The notes beneath the pieces are model-generated. The model was not told the origin of the DNA. It searched no databases and saw only the letters and a program-made list of their open reading frames with translations. From an uncultured Prevotellaceae bacterium (GTDB lineage: Bacteria; Bacteroidota; Bacteroidia; Bacteroidales; Bacteroidaceae): a DNA stretch of 64,000 nt. Of the stretch, positions 55,143 through 62,366 are shown in pieces. The stretch lies in the NCBI GenBank assembly GCA_902774795.1, contig CACYKA010000002.1:47933-111932 (forward strand). Reading direction: 5' to 3'. A program made the position numbers and the translations under genes. Position 1 is the first letter of the stretch; each line of letters opens with the position of its first letter.

Positions 55143-56711
55143 ATGGAACAGTACATAAAGAACCAACCGATTACAGACGGTAATTACGACAAGTCGCTGG
55201 CCGTCAAGTGCATTAACGGTACCTTCGTCGGCAAGAAGGTGGAGAATATCATCTCCTACAAGGGCATTCCCTTTGTAGGTCAGCAGCCTGTCGGCAACCT
55301 GCGCTGGAAAGCTCCTGTGGATGTTACTCCTAGCGACGGTGTGTATGAGGCATATTATTATGGGAAGGCTCCCATTCAGGAGGTGGGCGACCCTGCAACA
55401 AGATTTGGAACCAGCGAGGATTGCCTGTACTTGAATGTGTGGCAGGCTGACGAGCCGACTGCAAGTAAGAACAAACCCGTCATAGTATGGATTTATGGTG
55501 GTGCTTTTGATGTAGGCGGAGCGACTGACCCGACGTACGATTGCACCAATTTCCTGAAAGAAAATCCCGATGTCATCGTTGTTACCGTTAATTACAGAAT
55601 CAATATCCTCGGCTTCTTCCACCTGTCGCATCTGCCAGACGGTAAGGACTACCAAGACTCACAGAACCTGGGTCTTTTGGACCAGCTCAAGGCGCTGAAA
55701 TGGGTTCACGAGAATATTGCAGCCTTTGGCGGCGACCCTGACAATGTTACCATTTGGGGTGAATCTGCCGGTGCTGGAAGTTGTACACTGCTTCCGCTGA
55801 TAAGGGGCTCGCATCAATATTTCAAGCGTGTCATAGCTCAAAGTGGCGCTCCCGCCCAGACAAGAAGTGCGGAGCAGGCCATTGCGGTGACGAATAAAGT
55901 GATGGAGACACTCGGCTGTAAGACAGTTGCCGACCTGCTGAAGGTCAGCGCTGAAGACCTCATGAAAGCATGGGCACCTATGTTCGGGTTATATAATGTA
56001 CTCGGCGTACGCACTATGCCTGAGAGGGACGGAAAATATCTGCCGCTGAATCCGTGGGAGGCTTATGCAAACGGTGCTGCGAAGGACATAGAGTTCCTTC
56101 AGGGCTGTAACAAGGATGAAATGAACACCTTCATGGCAGCTATGGACCTCGAAACATGGAATGCGTGGTCTGCTGGGCGTACGGCTGAGAAACTGGCCCA
56201 GTTGACTGACAAGGAGAAGGCGTTGGTGGAGAGCTACCTTAACGATATTAAGGGAGAAAGTTACGAATCCACCGTCAAACTCTTCAGTCAGATTATGTTT
56301 ATCGCACCACAAATCAGACTGTCGGATGAACAGGTTAAGGCAGGTGGCAAGTCGTACACTTACTACTACAGGGTTGAATCCTCCCAGCCATACATCAAGG
56401 CCGGACATGCGTCAGAACTGCCTGTGGTATTTGCCCATCCGGAGATTGACGAGTTTACGGGAAGAGCATACGACGAGACTTTCTGCAAGACCATGCGTAA
56501 GATGTGGGTACAGTTTGCCAAGACAGGCAATCCGTCGCTCAGTGCAGCCGAATCTCCTGACGGCAAGGCGAAGGAATGGCCACTTTACGACCTGAAGGAC
56601 AAGAAGGTGATGGTGCTCGACGAGTTCGACATCCATCCGGCAAAGGAATCCGAAGTAAAAATTGTGGATTGGGATAGGACCTACTTCCTGACCAACTACT
56701 ATATGCCTTGA
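55143..56711 (+). CDS. Type B carboxylesterase, tandem copy 2
   Basis: A 522-aa paralogue of the preceding gene, nearly identical over long stretches (ITDGNYDKSLAVKCINGTFVG, ENIAAFGGDPDNVT, the last 70 residues) and divergent in the middle (residues 275-330). The oxyanion hole reads IYGGAF in place of IHGGAF, the nucleophile is in WGESAGAGSC and the histidine is in AGHASELPVVFAHPEI. The middle differences suggest different acyl or alcohol preferences. Probably one transcript with copy 1. Confidence 0.9.
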   Translation: MEQYIKNQPITDGNYDKSLAVKCINGTFVGKKVENIISYKGIPFVGQQPVGNLRWKAPVDVTPSDGVYEAYYYGKAPIQEVGDPATRFGTSEDCLYLNVWQADEPTASKNKPVIVWIYGGAFDVGGATDPTYDCTNFLKENPDVIVVTVNYRINILGFFHLSHLPDGKDYQDSQNLGLLDQLKALKWVHENIAAFGGDPDNVTIWGESAGAGSCTLLPLIRGSHQYFKRVIAQSGAPAQTRSAEQAIAVTNKVMETLGCKTVADLLKVSAEDLMKAWAPMFGLYNVLGVRTMPERDGKYLPLNPWEAYANGAAKDIEFLQGCNKDEMNTFMAAMDLETWNAWSAGRTAEKLAQLTDKEKALVESYLNDIKGESYESTVKLFSQIMFIAPQIRLSDEQVKAGGKSYTYYYRVESSQPYIKAGHASELPVVFAHPEIDEFTGRAYDETFCKTMRKMWVQFAKTGNPSLSAAESPDGKAKEWPLYDLKDKKVMVLDEFDIHPAKESEVKIVDWDRTYFLTNYYMP

Positions 56712-56821
56712 CAGGTACAAAAAACTCACAAAATCTCCAAATTTAAAAGCCAATAAAATCATCAGCTGCCGCCGCGCACACCCCCGCACCCCTGCGTCGG
56801 CGGCAGATATAACACGAACAA

Positions 56822-56858
56822 GGGCAGGAACTGCGCAATGCAATCCCTGCCCCTTTTT
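56822..56858 (+). terminator. Terminator after the esterase pair
   Basis: GGGCAGG (56822-56828) with CCTGCCC (56846-56852) and then CTTTTT. A longer GC-rich hairpin CTGCCGCCG/CGGCGGCAG (56765-56806) lies just before. Tandem ACATCAT repeats follow (56861-56895). Confidence 0.75.
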
Positions 56859-56895
56859 ATCTTACATCTTACATCATACATCATACATCATACAT

Positions 56896-57006
56896 CTAAA
56901 AAGGTCCATGCCCCATGCACGACGTGGTTGTTACTGCCGTCAGAGCAGCCGTGAGTGCAGCTACTATCATCTTCGCCAGTATGTCGAAAATTCTTTTCTT
57001 GTCCAT
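56896..57006 (-). CDS. Smalltalk-type small protein
   Basis: A 36-aa peptide, MDKKRIFDILAKMIVAALTA and so on to SCMGHGPF. It matches the Bacteroidales family named smalltalk protein: a basic start, one hydrophobic helix rich in Ala and Thr, and a Cys-containing end that looks like a late lipobox (TTTSC). Members typically lie next to a HU-like DNA-binding gene, as here, in mobile or variable loci. Function unknown. Confidence 0.85.
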   Translation of the reverse strand: MDKKRIFDILAKMIVAALTAALTAVTTTSCMGHGPF

Positions 57007-57162
57007 TTTTTTAATTGAAAATTGAAAATTGAAAATTCTTTTAGTCGGCGTTCCGCCTTTGTAAAAGCGGCAAAGCCGAGCGGAAAATTGAAAGTTAATA
57101 GAAGTGAGGGTTAGCCGCTAAACGCTAACCGTTAACCGCTAACCGCTCACATCATACATCGT

Positions 57163-57878
57163 CTAGTCGTTAGAAACACCTCCGTTGGTCTTGGTGAAGT
57201 CCTTGGTGCTCACCTGGCTTGAATTGCCGTCCTTGATGGCGATGGCCTTCACGTTAGCTGATGCGCTCAGGGTGAATGGCTCACTATAGAGCTGGCTCTC
57301 AGCCGTACGGTAGTTGACTCAGCGAACGGAGTGTTACCGCTAATTACAGGTGCTGCGATTGATGGGGTTTCAGAAGTTCCAGAGTTTGAACCACCGCCGT
57401 TTTCGTTTTGGTTTTGGTTTTCGTTTTCGTCGTCGTTGTCCTCGACTTCGCCAGCGTCGGAAGTGACGCGCTTCACGAGTTCACCGTTACGGTCGTAACA
57501 TGAAATCTGAATAGAGGTGTTTGCCAGCTCGTTCTTCAGGTCCACAGACGGAGTGAACACGATGCGACGGCTCTTGATGAGGGAGGTCTTCACGTCGTTC
57601 ACGTTGGCCACAGCCTTTGAACGGAGTGCGAAGCGCATGGTTCCCAGTCCTGGGAGAGCCACAGAGTGACCTTCCGTTGCCCACGCCTTGATAACCTCTC
57701 CTGCCGCATCCCAGCATGCCTGCATCACACCCTGACTCACGCCGCTGCGAAGGGCAGCCTCCTTGATGACCTTCTGGGTCTTCAGTGCGATGTACAGGTC
57801 AGGAGTCATCACGTAGTAATAACCTGGATTCTTACCGATTTTGAGTTCGGTTTCTCTTGCATTTACTTTAATTGCCAT
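57163..57878 (-). pseudogene. HU-like (HU-HIG type) DNA-binding protein with frameshifted C-terminal domain
   Basis: Residues 1-125 are intact and HU-like (MAIKVNARETELKIGKNPGY, VALPGLGTMRFALRSKAVAN). A Asp/Asn/Gln/Gly linker follows, then the start of a small beta domain (ISGNTPFAESTTV). After TTV the frame shifts and ends at 57267 as a foreign tail. In the other frame the expected domain end is still readable (AESQLYSEPFTLSASANVKA through KTNGGVSND, stop at 57163). About 20 residues around the YYTTDGSTP region are missing, so a deletion of about 60 bases with frameshift explains it. The DNA-binding half may still work. Confidence 0.8.
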
Positions 57879-58011
57879 AGATTTTTTGTGTTTGTGTTGT
57901 TGTTAATAATTTATTGAATTTCGCGCGCGTTTTTACCTCTTTTTTGTTTCCCTTAAGGGTTGCAATTTTTTCCCTTAGGGATTGCAAAATTTTCTCCTTG
58001 ATTTCCGTTTG

Positions 58012-58042
58012 CAAAGGTACTCATATTTTAGTGCTCTACAAA
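58012..58042 (-). promoter_or_regulatory. Consensus Bacteroidales promoter of the HU-like gene
   Basis: Minus strand TTTG (58042-58039), 19-base spacer, TACCTTTG (58019-58012). The 130-base leader holds an inverted repeat TTGCAAT/ATTGCAA around CCCTTAGGG (57959-57986). Confidence 0.8.
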
Positions 58043-58113
58043 AAATACGGACTTAAACCTTTTGTTAAAATATGTAAACATATATAGCCTGTCATATAGC
58101 ATTTTTCGACAGG

Positions 58114-58326
58114 GCGTCTCAGCGTCTCAGCGTCACACGCACTTTTTCGAAAAATGCACAAACAAACAAGCGAAACACACAAAGGCTCGCGAACCTTATA
58201 TATAATATATAATAATATTAATATATATTAACATTTCTTCCTCTCTTTCTCTCTCAAAATGTGTGTTTTTGACAAAAAACGTTTGAGACGCTGAGACGCT
58301 GAGACGCTTTTTGAGACGCTTGAGAC
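58114..58326. repeat. Inverted arrays of GTCTCAGC repeats flanking an AT-rich core
   Basis: GCGTCTCAGCGTCTCAGCGT (58114-58133) on the left is mirrored by GAGACGCTGAGACGCTGAGA and further units (58285-58326) on the right, 150 bases apart. Between them is a very AT-rich stretch (58196-58231, TATATAATATATAATA). No gene is visible from 57879 to 58417. The arrangement resembles iteron or operator arrays and mirrors the TGTCATCG block at 37.6-38.0 kb. Confidence 0.75.
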
Positions 58327-58381
58327 ATATGATTGGTGACTCTTTCGAATTCAAAAAAAAGATTATAATTTTGGCCGTTTC

Positions 58382-58412
58382 TTTGTTGTTTGTGAAGTTT
58401 TTTGTAATTTTG
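58382..58412 (+). promoter_or_regulatory. Consensus promoter giving a leaderless WYL mRNA
   Basis: TTTG (58382-58385), 19-base spacer, TAATTTTG (58405-58412). The ATG begins at 58418, 5 bases later, which is where transcription should start. Confidence 0.75.
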
Positions 58413-58417
58413 ACCAC

Positions 58418-59281
58418 ATGAAAACAGCTAAGATATTAAACCACAACATTTGGATCATCAATACGCTCAGGGCGTATGGCAGTCTTACAGACAATATGTC
58501 CGACGGCAATGCCTTGGCGCGTTCGTCATTCAACCGTTATCGCGATGCCATAGCAGATATGTTCGGCATCGTCATAGAGTGCGACCTCAAGACATACAGG
58601 TACTTCATCAAGAACCAGGATGTTCTGTGCGATGACAGCATCGAGCGGTGGCTCTTCTCTACGCTCACCGTCCACGGCGTGCTGTCCGACAGCGCAGCAG
58701 TGAAGGACCGCGTGGTGCTCGAAAATGTGCCTTCCGGCCTTGAATACCTTGATACTATCCTTACGGCCATAAAGAACAACCACCGCATAGAACTGGGCTA
58801 TCAGAAGTTCGGCACTGAGGGGTATGTGAAGATTGTCTGCCCCTATGCTGTGAAGCTGTTCCATCAGCGGTGGTATATGCTGGCGAGGACGGCAGAAGAC
58901 CAGATGCGCATCTATGCCCTCGACCGCATACAATCATTGAGTCTTACGGAAGAAACCTTCGTTATGCCTGAAGACTTCTCGCCGCAGGGTTATTTCTCAG
59001 AATATTTTGGTGTCTTGACAGACAGTACCGTTCCTATGGCGCATGTTGTGATACGCGCCCACGACTGGACGCCCAACTACCTTCGCACCTTGCCGCTGCA
59101 CCATTCACAGCGCGAGCTGGCATCGACAGAACACTATACAGACTTCTCTTTCGACATTCGCCCCACAGCCGATTTCCTTGGGCAGCTGCTCTCCCACGGC
59201 AGCGGAATAGAGGTACTTGAACCCCAGGAATTAAGGGGAAAAATGCGTGACTTAATAGCAGAAAATCTGAAAAGGTACTAG
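58418..59281 (+). CDS. WYL-domain transcriptional regulator
   Basis: A 287-aa regulator: N-terminal DNA-binding part (residues 1-80, NHNIWIINTLRAYGSLTDNM, RSSFNRYRDAIADMFGIVIE) and a WYL ligand-binding domain with the motif FHQRWYMLART and the DRIQSLSL strand, plus a C-terminal WCX-like part. WYL proteins bind nucleic-acid-derived or other ligands and often control phage-defence or DNA-stress genes. It is the first gene of the island's plus-strand block and is the natural candidate to act on the duplicated 58-bp module downstream, though that is inference. Confidence 0.88.
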   Translation: MKTAKILNHNIWIINTLRAYGSLTDNMSDGNALARSSFNRYRDAIADMFGIVIECDLKTYRYFIKNQDVLCDDSIERWLFSTLTVHGVLSDSAAVKDRVVLENVPSGLEYLDTILTAIKNNHRIELGYQKFGTEGYVKIVCPYAVKLFHQRWYMLARTAEDQMRIYALDRIQSLSLTEETFVMPEDFSPQGYFSEYFGVLTDSTVPMAHVVIRAHDWTPNYLRTLPLHHSQRELASTEHYTDFSFDIRPTADFLGQLLSHGSGIEVLEPQELRGKMRDLIAENLKRY

Positions 59282-59347
59282 TTTAAGGTCATTTTGGTGG
59301 CATTTTTTCGCCTTTTTCGGGCAAAAAAGGCCGTTTTCTATTAAAAT

Positions 59348-59405
59348 ATGTTAAAGATTTAAGGGGTGTCCACAGTTTTGGGACAACCCCTGTTGTATAT
59401 TTGCA
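59348..59405 (+). promoter_or_regulatory. Duplicated 58-bp promoter/inverted-repeat module, copy 1
   Basis: It matches copy 2 (62062-62119) at 49 of 58 positions. It contains AGGGGTGT and the near-complement ACAACCCCT, spaced 13 bases, then TATATTTG as -7 element. The TTTG at 59377-59380 is only 15 bases from the -7 element, not 19, so an activator may be needed. The leader then holds a 9-codon frame (59419-59448, MFNLIFIVL) whose stop overlaps the next ATG by ATGA. Confidence 0.75.
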
Positions 59406-59444
59406 AACGGAAATCAAAATGTTTAACTTAATATTTATAGTATT

Positions 59445-59711
59445 ATGAATGCAAAGAGATTTTTTTCAATGGAGAGAGTAGTAAACTACATGATGACTCG
59501 TCTGTTTAAGATGGCAGAACATTTTTGCGCCAAGTATCAGCTTGCAGAGAAAAAAACTTCTGGCCCCTCGACACCCTCAGAGCCTATCCGACCAGCAGCC
59601 ACTATCAAGCCAATAACCCCAGTGTTACAAAAGCCAGTAATACAGAGGAAACTCACTTGCTCAGTACCCTTCACGCGCAGAGACCTCATGATGGCAGGAG
59701 TTGTGTGCTGA
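59445..59711 (+). CDS. Small protein of unknown function
   Basis: An 88-aa basic protein, not recognised. The N-terminal 40 residues look helical (FFSMERVVNYMMTRLFKMAEHF), the middle is Pro/Thr-rich (PSTPSEPIRPAATIKPITPV), and the end is RRDLMMAGVVC with a terminal cysteine. It is the first gene behind module copy 1 and starts at the ATGA overlap with a short leader frame. Confidence 0.6.
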   Translation: MNAKRFFSMERVVNYMMTRLFKMAEHFCAKYQLAEKKTSGPSTPSEPIRPAATIKPITPVLQKPVIQRKLTCSVPFTRRDLMMAGVVC

Positions 59712-59754
59712 AACAAAATATGTTAAACAAAATAATAGAGAAATACAAGAGAAA

Positions 59755-59982
59755 ATGAAAAAGGAAAAATTACAGCTGAAAAAATGGCAGGAGGAAACCA
59801 GGCGTGTGCTCGAACTCACAAAAACCAGACTTTTGGCAAAGGAAGAACAGCTAAAGAACTTAAAACGTATCTTAGACGCGGTGGACGAGATGTGCGATGA
59901 AATTGAAAACCTTAACAAACAGCTGGCTGACAAGCAGGCTGAGATTGATAACCTAAAACAGCAGCTGAAAGTAAAATCTTAG
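59755..59982 (+). CDS. Coiled-coil protein, short paralogue
   Basis: A 75-aa, highly charged, helical protein. The segment DAVDEMCDEIENLNKQLADKQAEIDNLKQQL is a heptad coiled coil and matches residues 45-80 of the protein at 62367 (DELCAEIDDLNEKLADKQAEIEDLSAQL). I start at ATG 59755 (MKKEKLQLKKWQEE), since the longer reading begins with TTG. It lacks the C-terminal NHF/QVFN segment of its paralogue. Confidence 0.75.
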   Translation: MKKEKLQLKKWQEETRRVLELTKTRLLAKEEQLKNLKRILDAVDEMCDEIENLNKQLADKQAEIDNLKQQLKVKS

Positions 59983-60028
59983 TCCTTTTAATAATTATTG
60001 TTATGGAAAAAGTGAGTTTTTTGATGTA

Positions 60029-60118
60029 ATGAAAGAGTGCATTGAAGGAGCAGCTATCGTAGGACTTGGAGCAGCATTGCTTTTCCTGTCATTAACTGCC
60101 TATGGTGCGATATGCTAG
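60029..60118 (+). CDS. Tiny single-helix membrane peptide, possibly frameshifted
   Basis: A 29-aa frame, MKECIEGAAIVGLGAALLFL to ICstop, with one membrane helix. An ATG at 60003 opens MEKVSFL and meets a stop because of a run of six T (60017-60022); with seven T the two would join as MEKVSFFDVMKECIEG, a 38-aa peptide. Too short to be sure that it is expressed. Confidence 0.45.
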   Translation: MKECIEGAAIVGLGAALLFLSLTAYGAIC

Positions 60119-60156
60119 TTATAAAATAATAGTATAATTATTTAAAGTTTAAGATT

Positions 60157-60366
60157 ATGGGAAAAGAAGAACGTAAAACAGTAGAGATGAAAAAGGTGTC
60201 TGTCAAGGATGTAATGCAAGTAATAGATGCTTGGATAGAGCAGGTGGAAAAGTTAGGCATCAAGCCCGCAGGTGGTAATATCCCCCTAAATGTGGAGTAT
60301 AAAGGATACAGGTTGGGAATCTATTTAGAGGCCGTGGATCAAGAGAACACAACTAAAGTCCGTTAA
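60157..60366 (+). CDS. Small protein of unknown function
   Basis: A 69-aa charged protein (VKDVMQVIDAWIEQVEKLGI, then NIPLNVEYKGYRLGIYLEAV). One helix and a few strands are likely. It follows the coiled-coil gene in the same unit. Not recognised. Confidence 0.6.
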   Translation: MGKEERKTVEMKKVSVKDVMQVIDAWIEQVEKLGIKPAGGNIPLNVEYKGYRLGIYLEAVDQENTTKVR

Positions 60367-60506
60367 CAGACTACATGCCTATTGAATTAGACCTTGCACT
60401 TTATGTCACCCTTATATTAAATTATGTATAAAATTAGCCTAAAGAATTAGGTTATTGAAAAGTTTTTTATAATTTTGTAGGCGATTATCACGATTAAAAG
60501 AATAAC

Positions 60507-60968
60507 ATGACTAAGATACAAGAACTTATTGCTGAATGTACAGCATACGACTATAAGGTTGCACTAGAGGAAAACAGACCTAAGAGCTGGCTGAAGAGCG
60601 TCGCAATCCCATTCTTGCCAATGTGATGGCACAGCTCGACTATATGGAGAAACGAGGCAGCGGACTTACACGTATCTGCAATGAGACAAAGGCTCTGGAG
60701 GGATACAAGGACGAACTGAAGCCAGTATTTAAATCGACACCTACTCAGTTTCAGACCATTATCTATGCTAATGTTGATGAGGAAGATGTCACCAATGTTG
60801 GCGGTGATGTCGGAAAAGATGTCGGAAAAGACTTCGGAAAAGAATCTTAATGTAGAAAGGACTGTTGAAAGAGACCTGGCAAAGCTGAAAAAGCTGGGCA
60901 TCCTCACGCGAAAAGGTGGTCGCAAAGATGATGCACTAAGTGCGAGGACAAAAACCAAAGTAGAAGTA
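60507..60968 (+). pseudogene. AlbA_2 (Schlafen-like) domain ATP-binding regulator, internally deleted and frameshifted
   Basis: The start MTKIQELIAECTAYDYKVAL...NRPKSWLK is the typical N-terminus of AlbA_2 regulators. It runs out of frame at 60624. A second frame resumes at EERRNPILANVMAQLDYMEKRGSGLTRICNE, the typical middle/C-terminal region; most of the AlbA_2 domain between them is deleted. A third frame carries the wHTH end (RTVERDLAKLKKLGILTRKGG). At least two lesions are thus present. A TAATTTTG promoter remains at 60470-60477. Confidence 0.8.
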
Positions 60969-60969
60969 T

Positions 60970-62022
60970 ATGGCAGAAGATCAATGGAAATGGCAGGAGC
61001 CGGGTACGGCGTGGAAGGGTGTCTGCACTTATCACATCACGCTGACGGTGCCGTCACGCGAACCGCTGCTTGGCAGGTTGGTGATACCCCAGAACGACCC
61101 TTCGCAGGCGCGAGTGGAGCGCACGGCACTGGGCAATGCCATTATTGATGAGCTGTATGTAATGTGCAAGCACTATCCCGCCATTCGCATTTTCCAGTTC
61201 TGCCTGATGCCCGACCACCTGCATGCAGTCATTCGGGTGACAAGGGTCATGGACACAAGCATACGCAACGTGATTCGCGGATACTGGCAAGGGGTGAAGA
61301 AGCTGGGGCGAGCATACACTTTGGCGGTTTCTCCCGAATTAAATTCGGGGACAATAACCCAAGTACAGCCAACAGCCCAAGGAGAGCCAACTGCGGAAGG
61401 AAACAGCGGTTGGGCCTTTCCTGTTTTCACGGAGCGGCCATTTATCCGTCCTTTGTCACGTCGCGGTCAGCTGCAAGCGATGATGCTCTATGTACAGATG
61501 AACCCTCAGCGGTTAGCTACGAAGCGCCTGATGCCGGGCTTCTTCAGGGTGCAAAAGGGCATCGAGATAGCTGGCCATAGTTTTGACGGCGTGGGCAATG
61601 TAGCCTTGTTGCATGCCAAGCACTATGATGTGGTACATGTGCGCAGCATCTGGGTGAAGGCAGCAGAGCACGGTGACAGTCAGCCCCTTCGGGACTATAT
61701 GAACAGCCGCGTGCTCAAGGCTCGCAAGGGGGTGGTAATGGTGTCGCCATTTATCTCGCAGCAGGAAAAGCAGGTGATGCAAGTATTGATAAATGAGCAA
61801 CATCCCTTTATCCTGCTTGCCGACAATGGGTTTCGTGATTATTACAAACCTTCCGATGCCCTCTTTGATGCCTGTGCTGCTGGGCGCGTACTGATTTTAA
61901 GCCCTTGGTCTTATGACGCTGACAAGCGTCACATCAGTCGCGCCGACTGCGTGAACCTGAACAATATGGCCGAGGAGTTTTGCAAAACAATAGACAACAG
62001 CCTAACCAGCCCAAATAATTAA
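60970..62022 (+). CDS. HUH (Y1/RAYT-like) transposase domain protein with extra C-terminal domain
   Basis: A 350-aa protein. Residues 1-195 resemble REP-associated Y1 transposases: CTYHITLTVPSREPLLGRL, the HUH pair in FCLMPDHLHAVIRV, RNVIRGYWQGVKKLGR, and the tyrosine region MMLYVQMNPQRLATK. The last 120 residues (VVMVSPFISQQEKQVMQVLI, HPFILLADNGF, ACAAGRVLILSPW) resemble a Rossmann/SLOG-type fold as in DprA-like proteins, which is not part of usual RAYTs. No terminal hairpins are obvious at its edges. It sits between the two copies of the regulatory module. Confidence 0.75.
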   Translation: MAEDQWKWQEPGTAWKGVCTYHITLTVPSREPLLGRLVIPQNDPSQARVERTALGNAIIDELYVMCKHYPAIRIFQFCLMPDHLHAVIRVTRVMDTSIRNVIRGYWQGVKKLGRAYTLAVSPELNSGTITQVQPTAQGEPTAEGNSGWAFPVFTERPFIRPLSRRGQLQAMMLYVQMNPQRLATKRLMPGFFRVQKGIEIAGHSFDGVGNVALLHAKHYDVVHVRSIWVKAAEHGDSQPLRDYMNSRVLKARKGVVMVSPFISQQEKQVMQVLINEQHPFILLADNGFRDYYKPSDALFDACAAGRVLILSPWSYDADKRHISRADCVNLNNMAEEFCKTIDNSLTSPNN

Positions 62023-62061
62023 TCGCAAGGTTAGAGAGAAAATAACCAAAATTCTTAAATG

Positions 62062-62119
62062 ATGTTAAAGATTTGAGGGGTGTAATGGATTTTGAGACAC
62101 CCCCTGTTGTATATTTGCA
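62062..62119 (+). promoter_or_regulatory. Duplicated 58-bp promoter/inverted-repeat module, copy 2
   Basis: GGGGTGT and ACACCCC form a perfect inverted repeat with a 14-base spacer, upstream of TATATTTG. A second inverted pair TTTGCA/TGCAAA (62114-62119 and 62138-62143) overlaps the -7 element and leader. The leader keeps ATGTTTAAC (62148-62156) as in copy 1, here followed at once by TAA. Confidence 0.75.
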
Positions 62120-62172
62120 CCGCAATTCGTTTTGCGATGCAAATTTTATGTTTAACTAAAAAAAAGAGAATT

Positions 62173-62361
62173 ATGGAATTCAACTTAAGAATTAACATCG
62201 TGATGAGCAAAGACCTGTCTATTGAGGCTACAAACATTGTGGAGGCTATGGAAAAGGGAAAGGAGATGATTAAACATCCTTTCATGCGTAAGGAACTGAC
62301 TGCTACTGATGTCTATTTTGAAGAGATTGGTCCCGTCAGATGGATGAAAGAAAGGAAATAA
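62173..62361 (+). CDS. Small protein of unknown function
   Basis: A 62-aa protein, MEFNLRINIVMSKDLSIEA and so on to PVRWMKERK. It looks like a beta-strand followed by helices. ATG 62173 is chosen over an upstream frame start at 62092, which lies inside the regulatory module. The coiled-coil gene follows 5 bases after its stop. Confidence 0.65.
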   Translation: MEFNLRINIVMSKDLSIEATNIVEAMEKGKEMIKHPFMRKELTATDVYFEEIGPVRWMKERK

Positions 62362-62366
62362 TAACT

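Noticed and set aside
56861-57150. Short tandem repeats ACATCAT, AATTGAAA and GCTAACCG around the smalltalk gene as functional arrays.
   Set aside because: They are simple low-complexity repeats common between Bacteroidales genes, with no inverted partner or consistent spacing.
61164-61580. Alternative 138-aa frame inside the HUH gene.
   Set aside because: Frame shadow; the HUH frame contains all conserved motifs.
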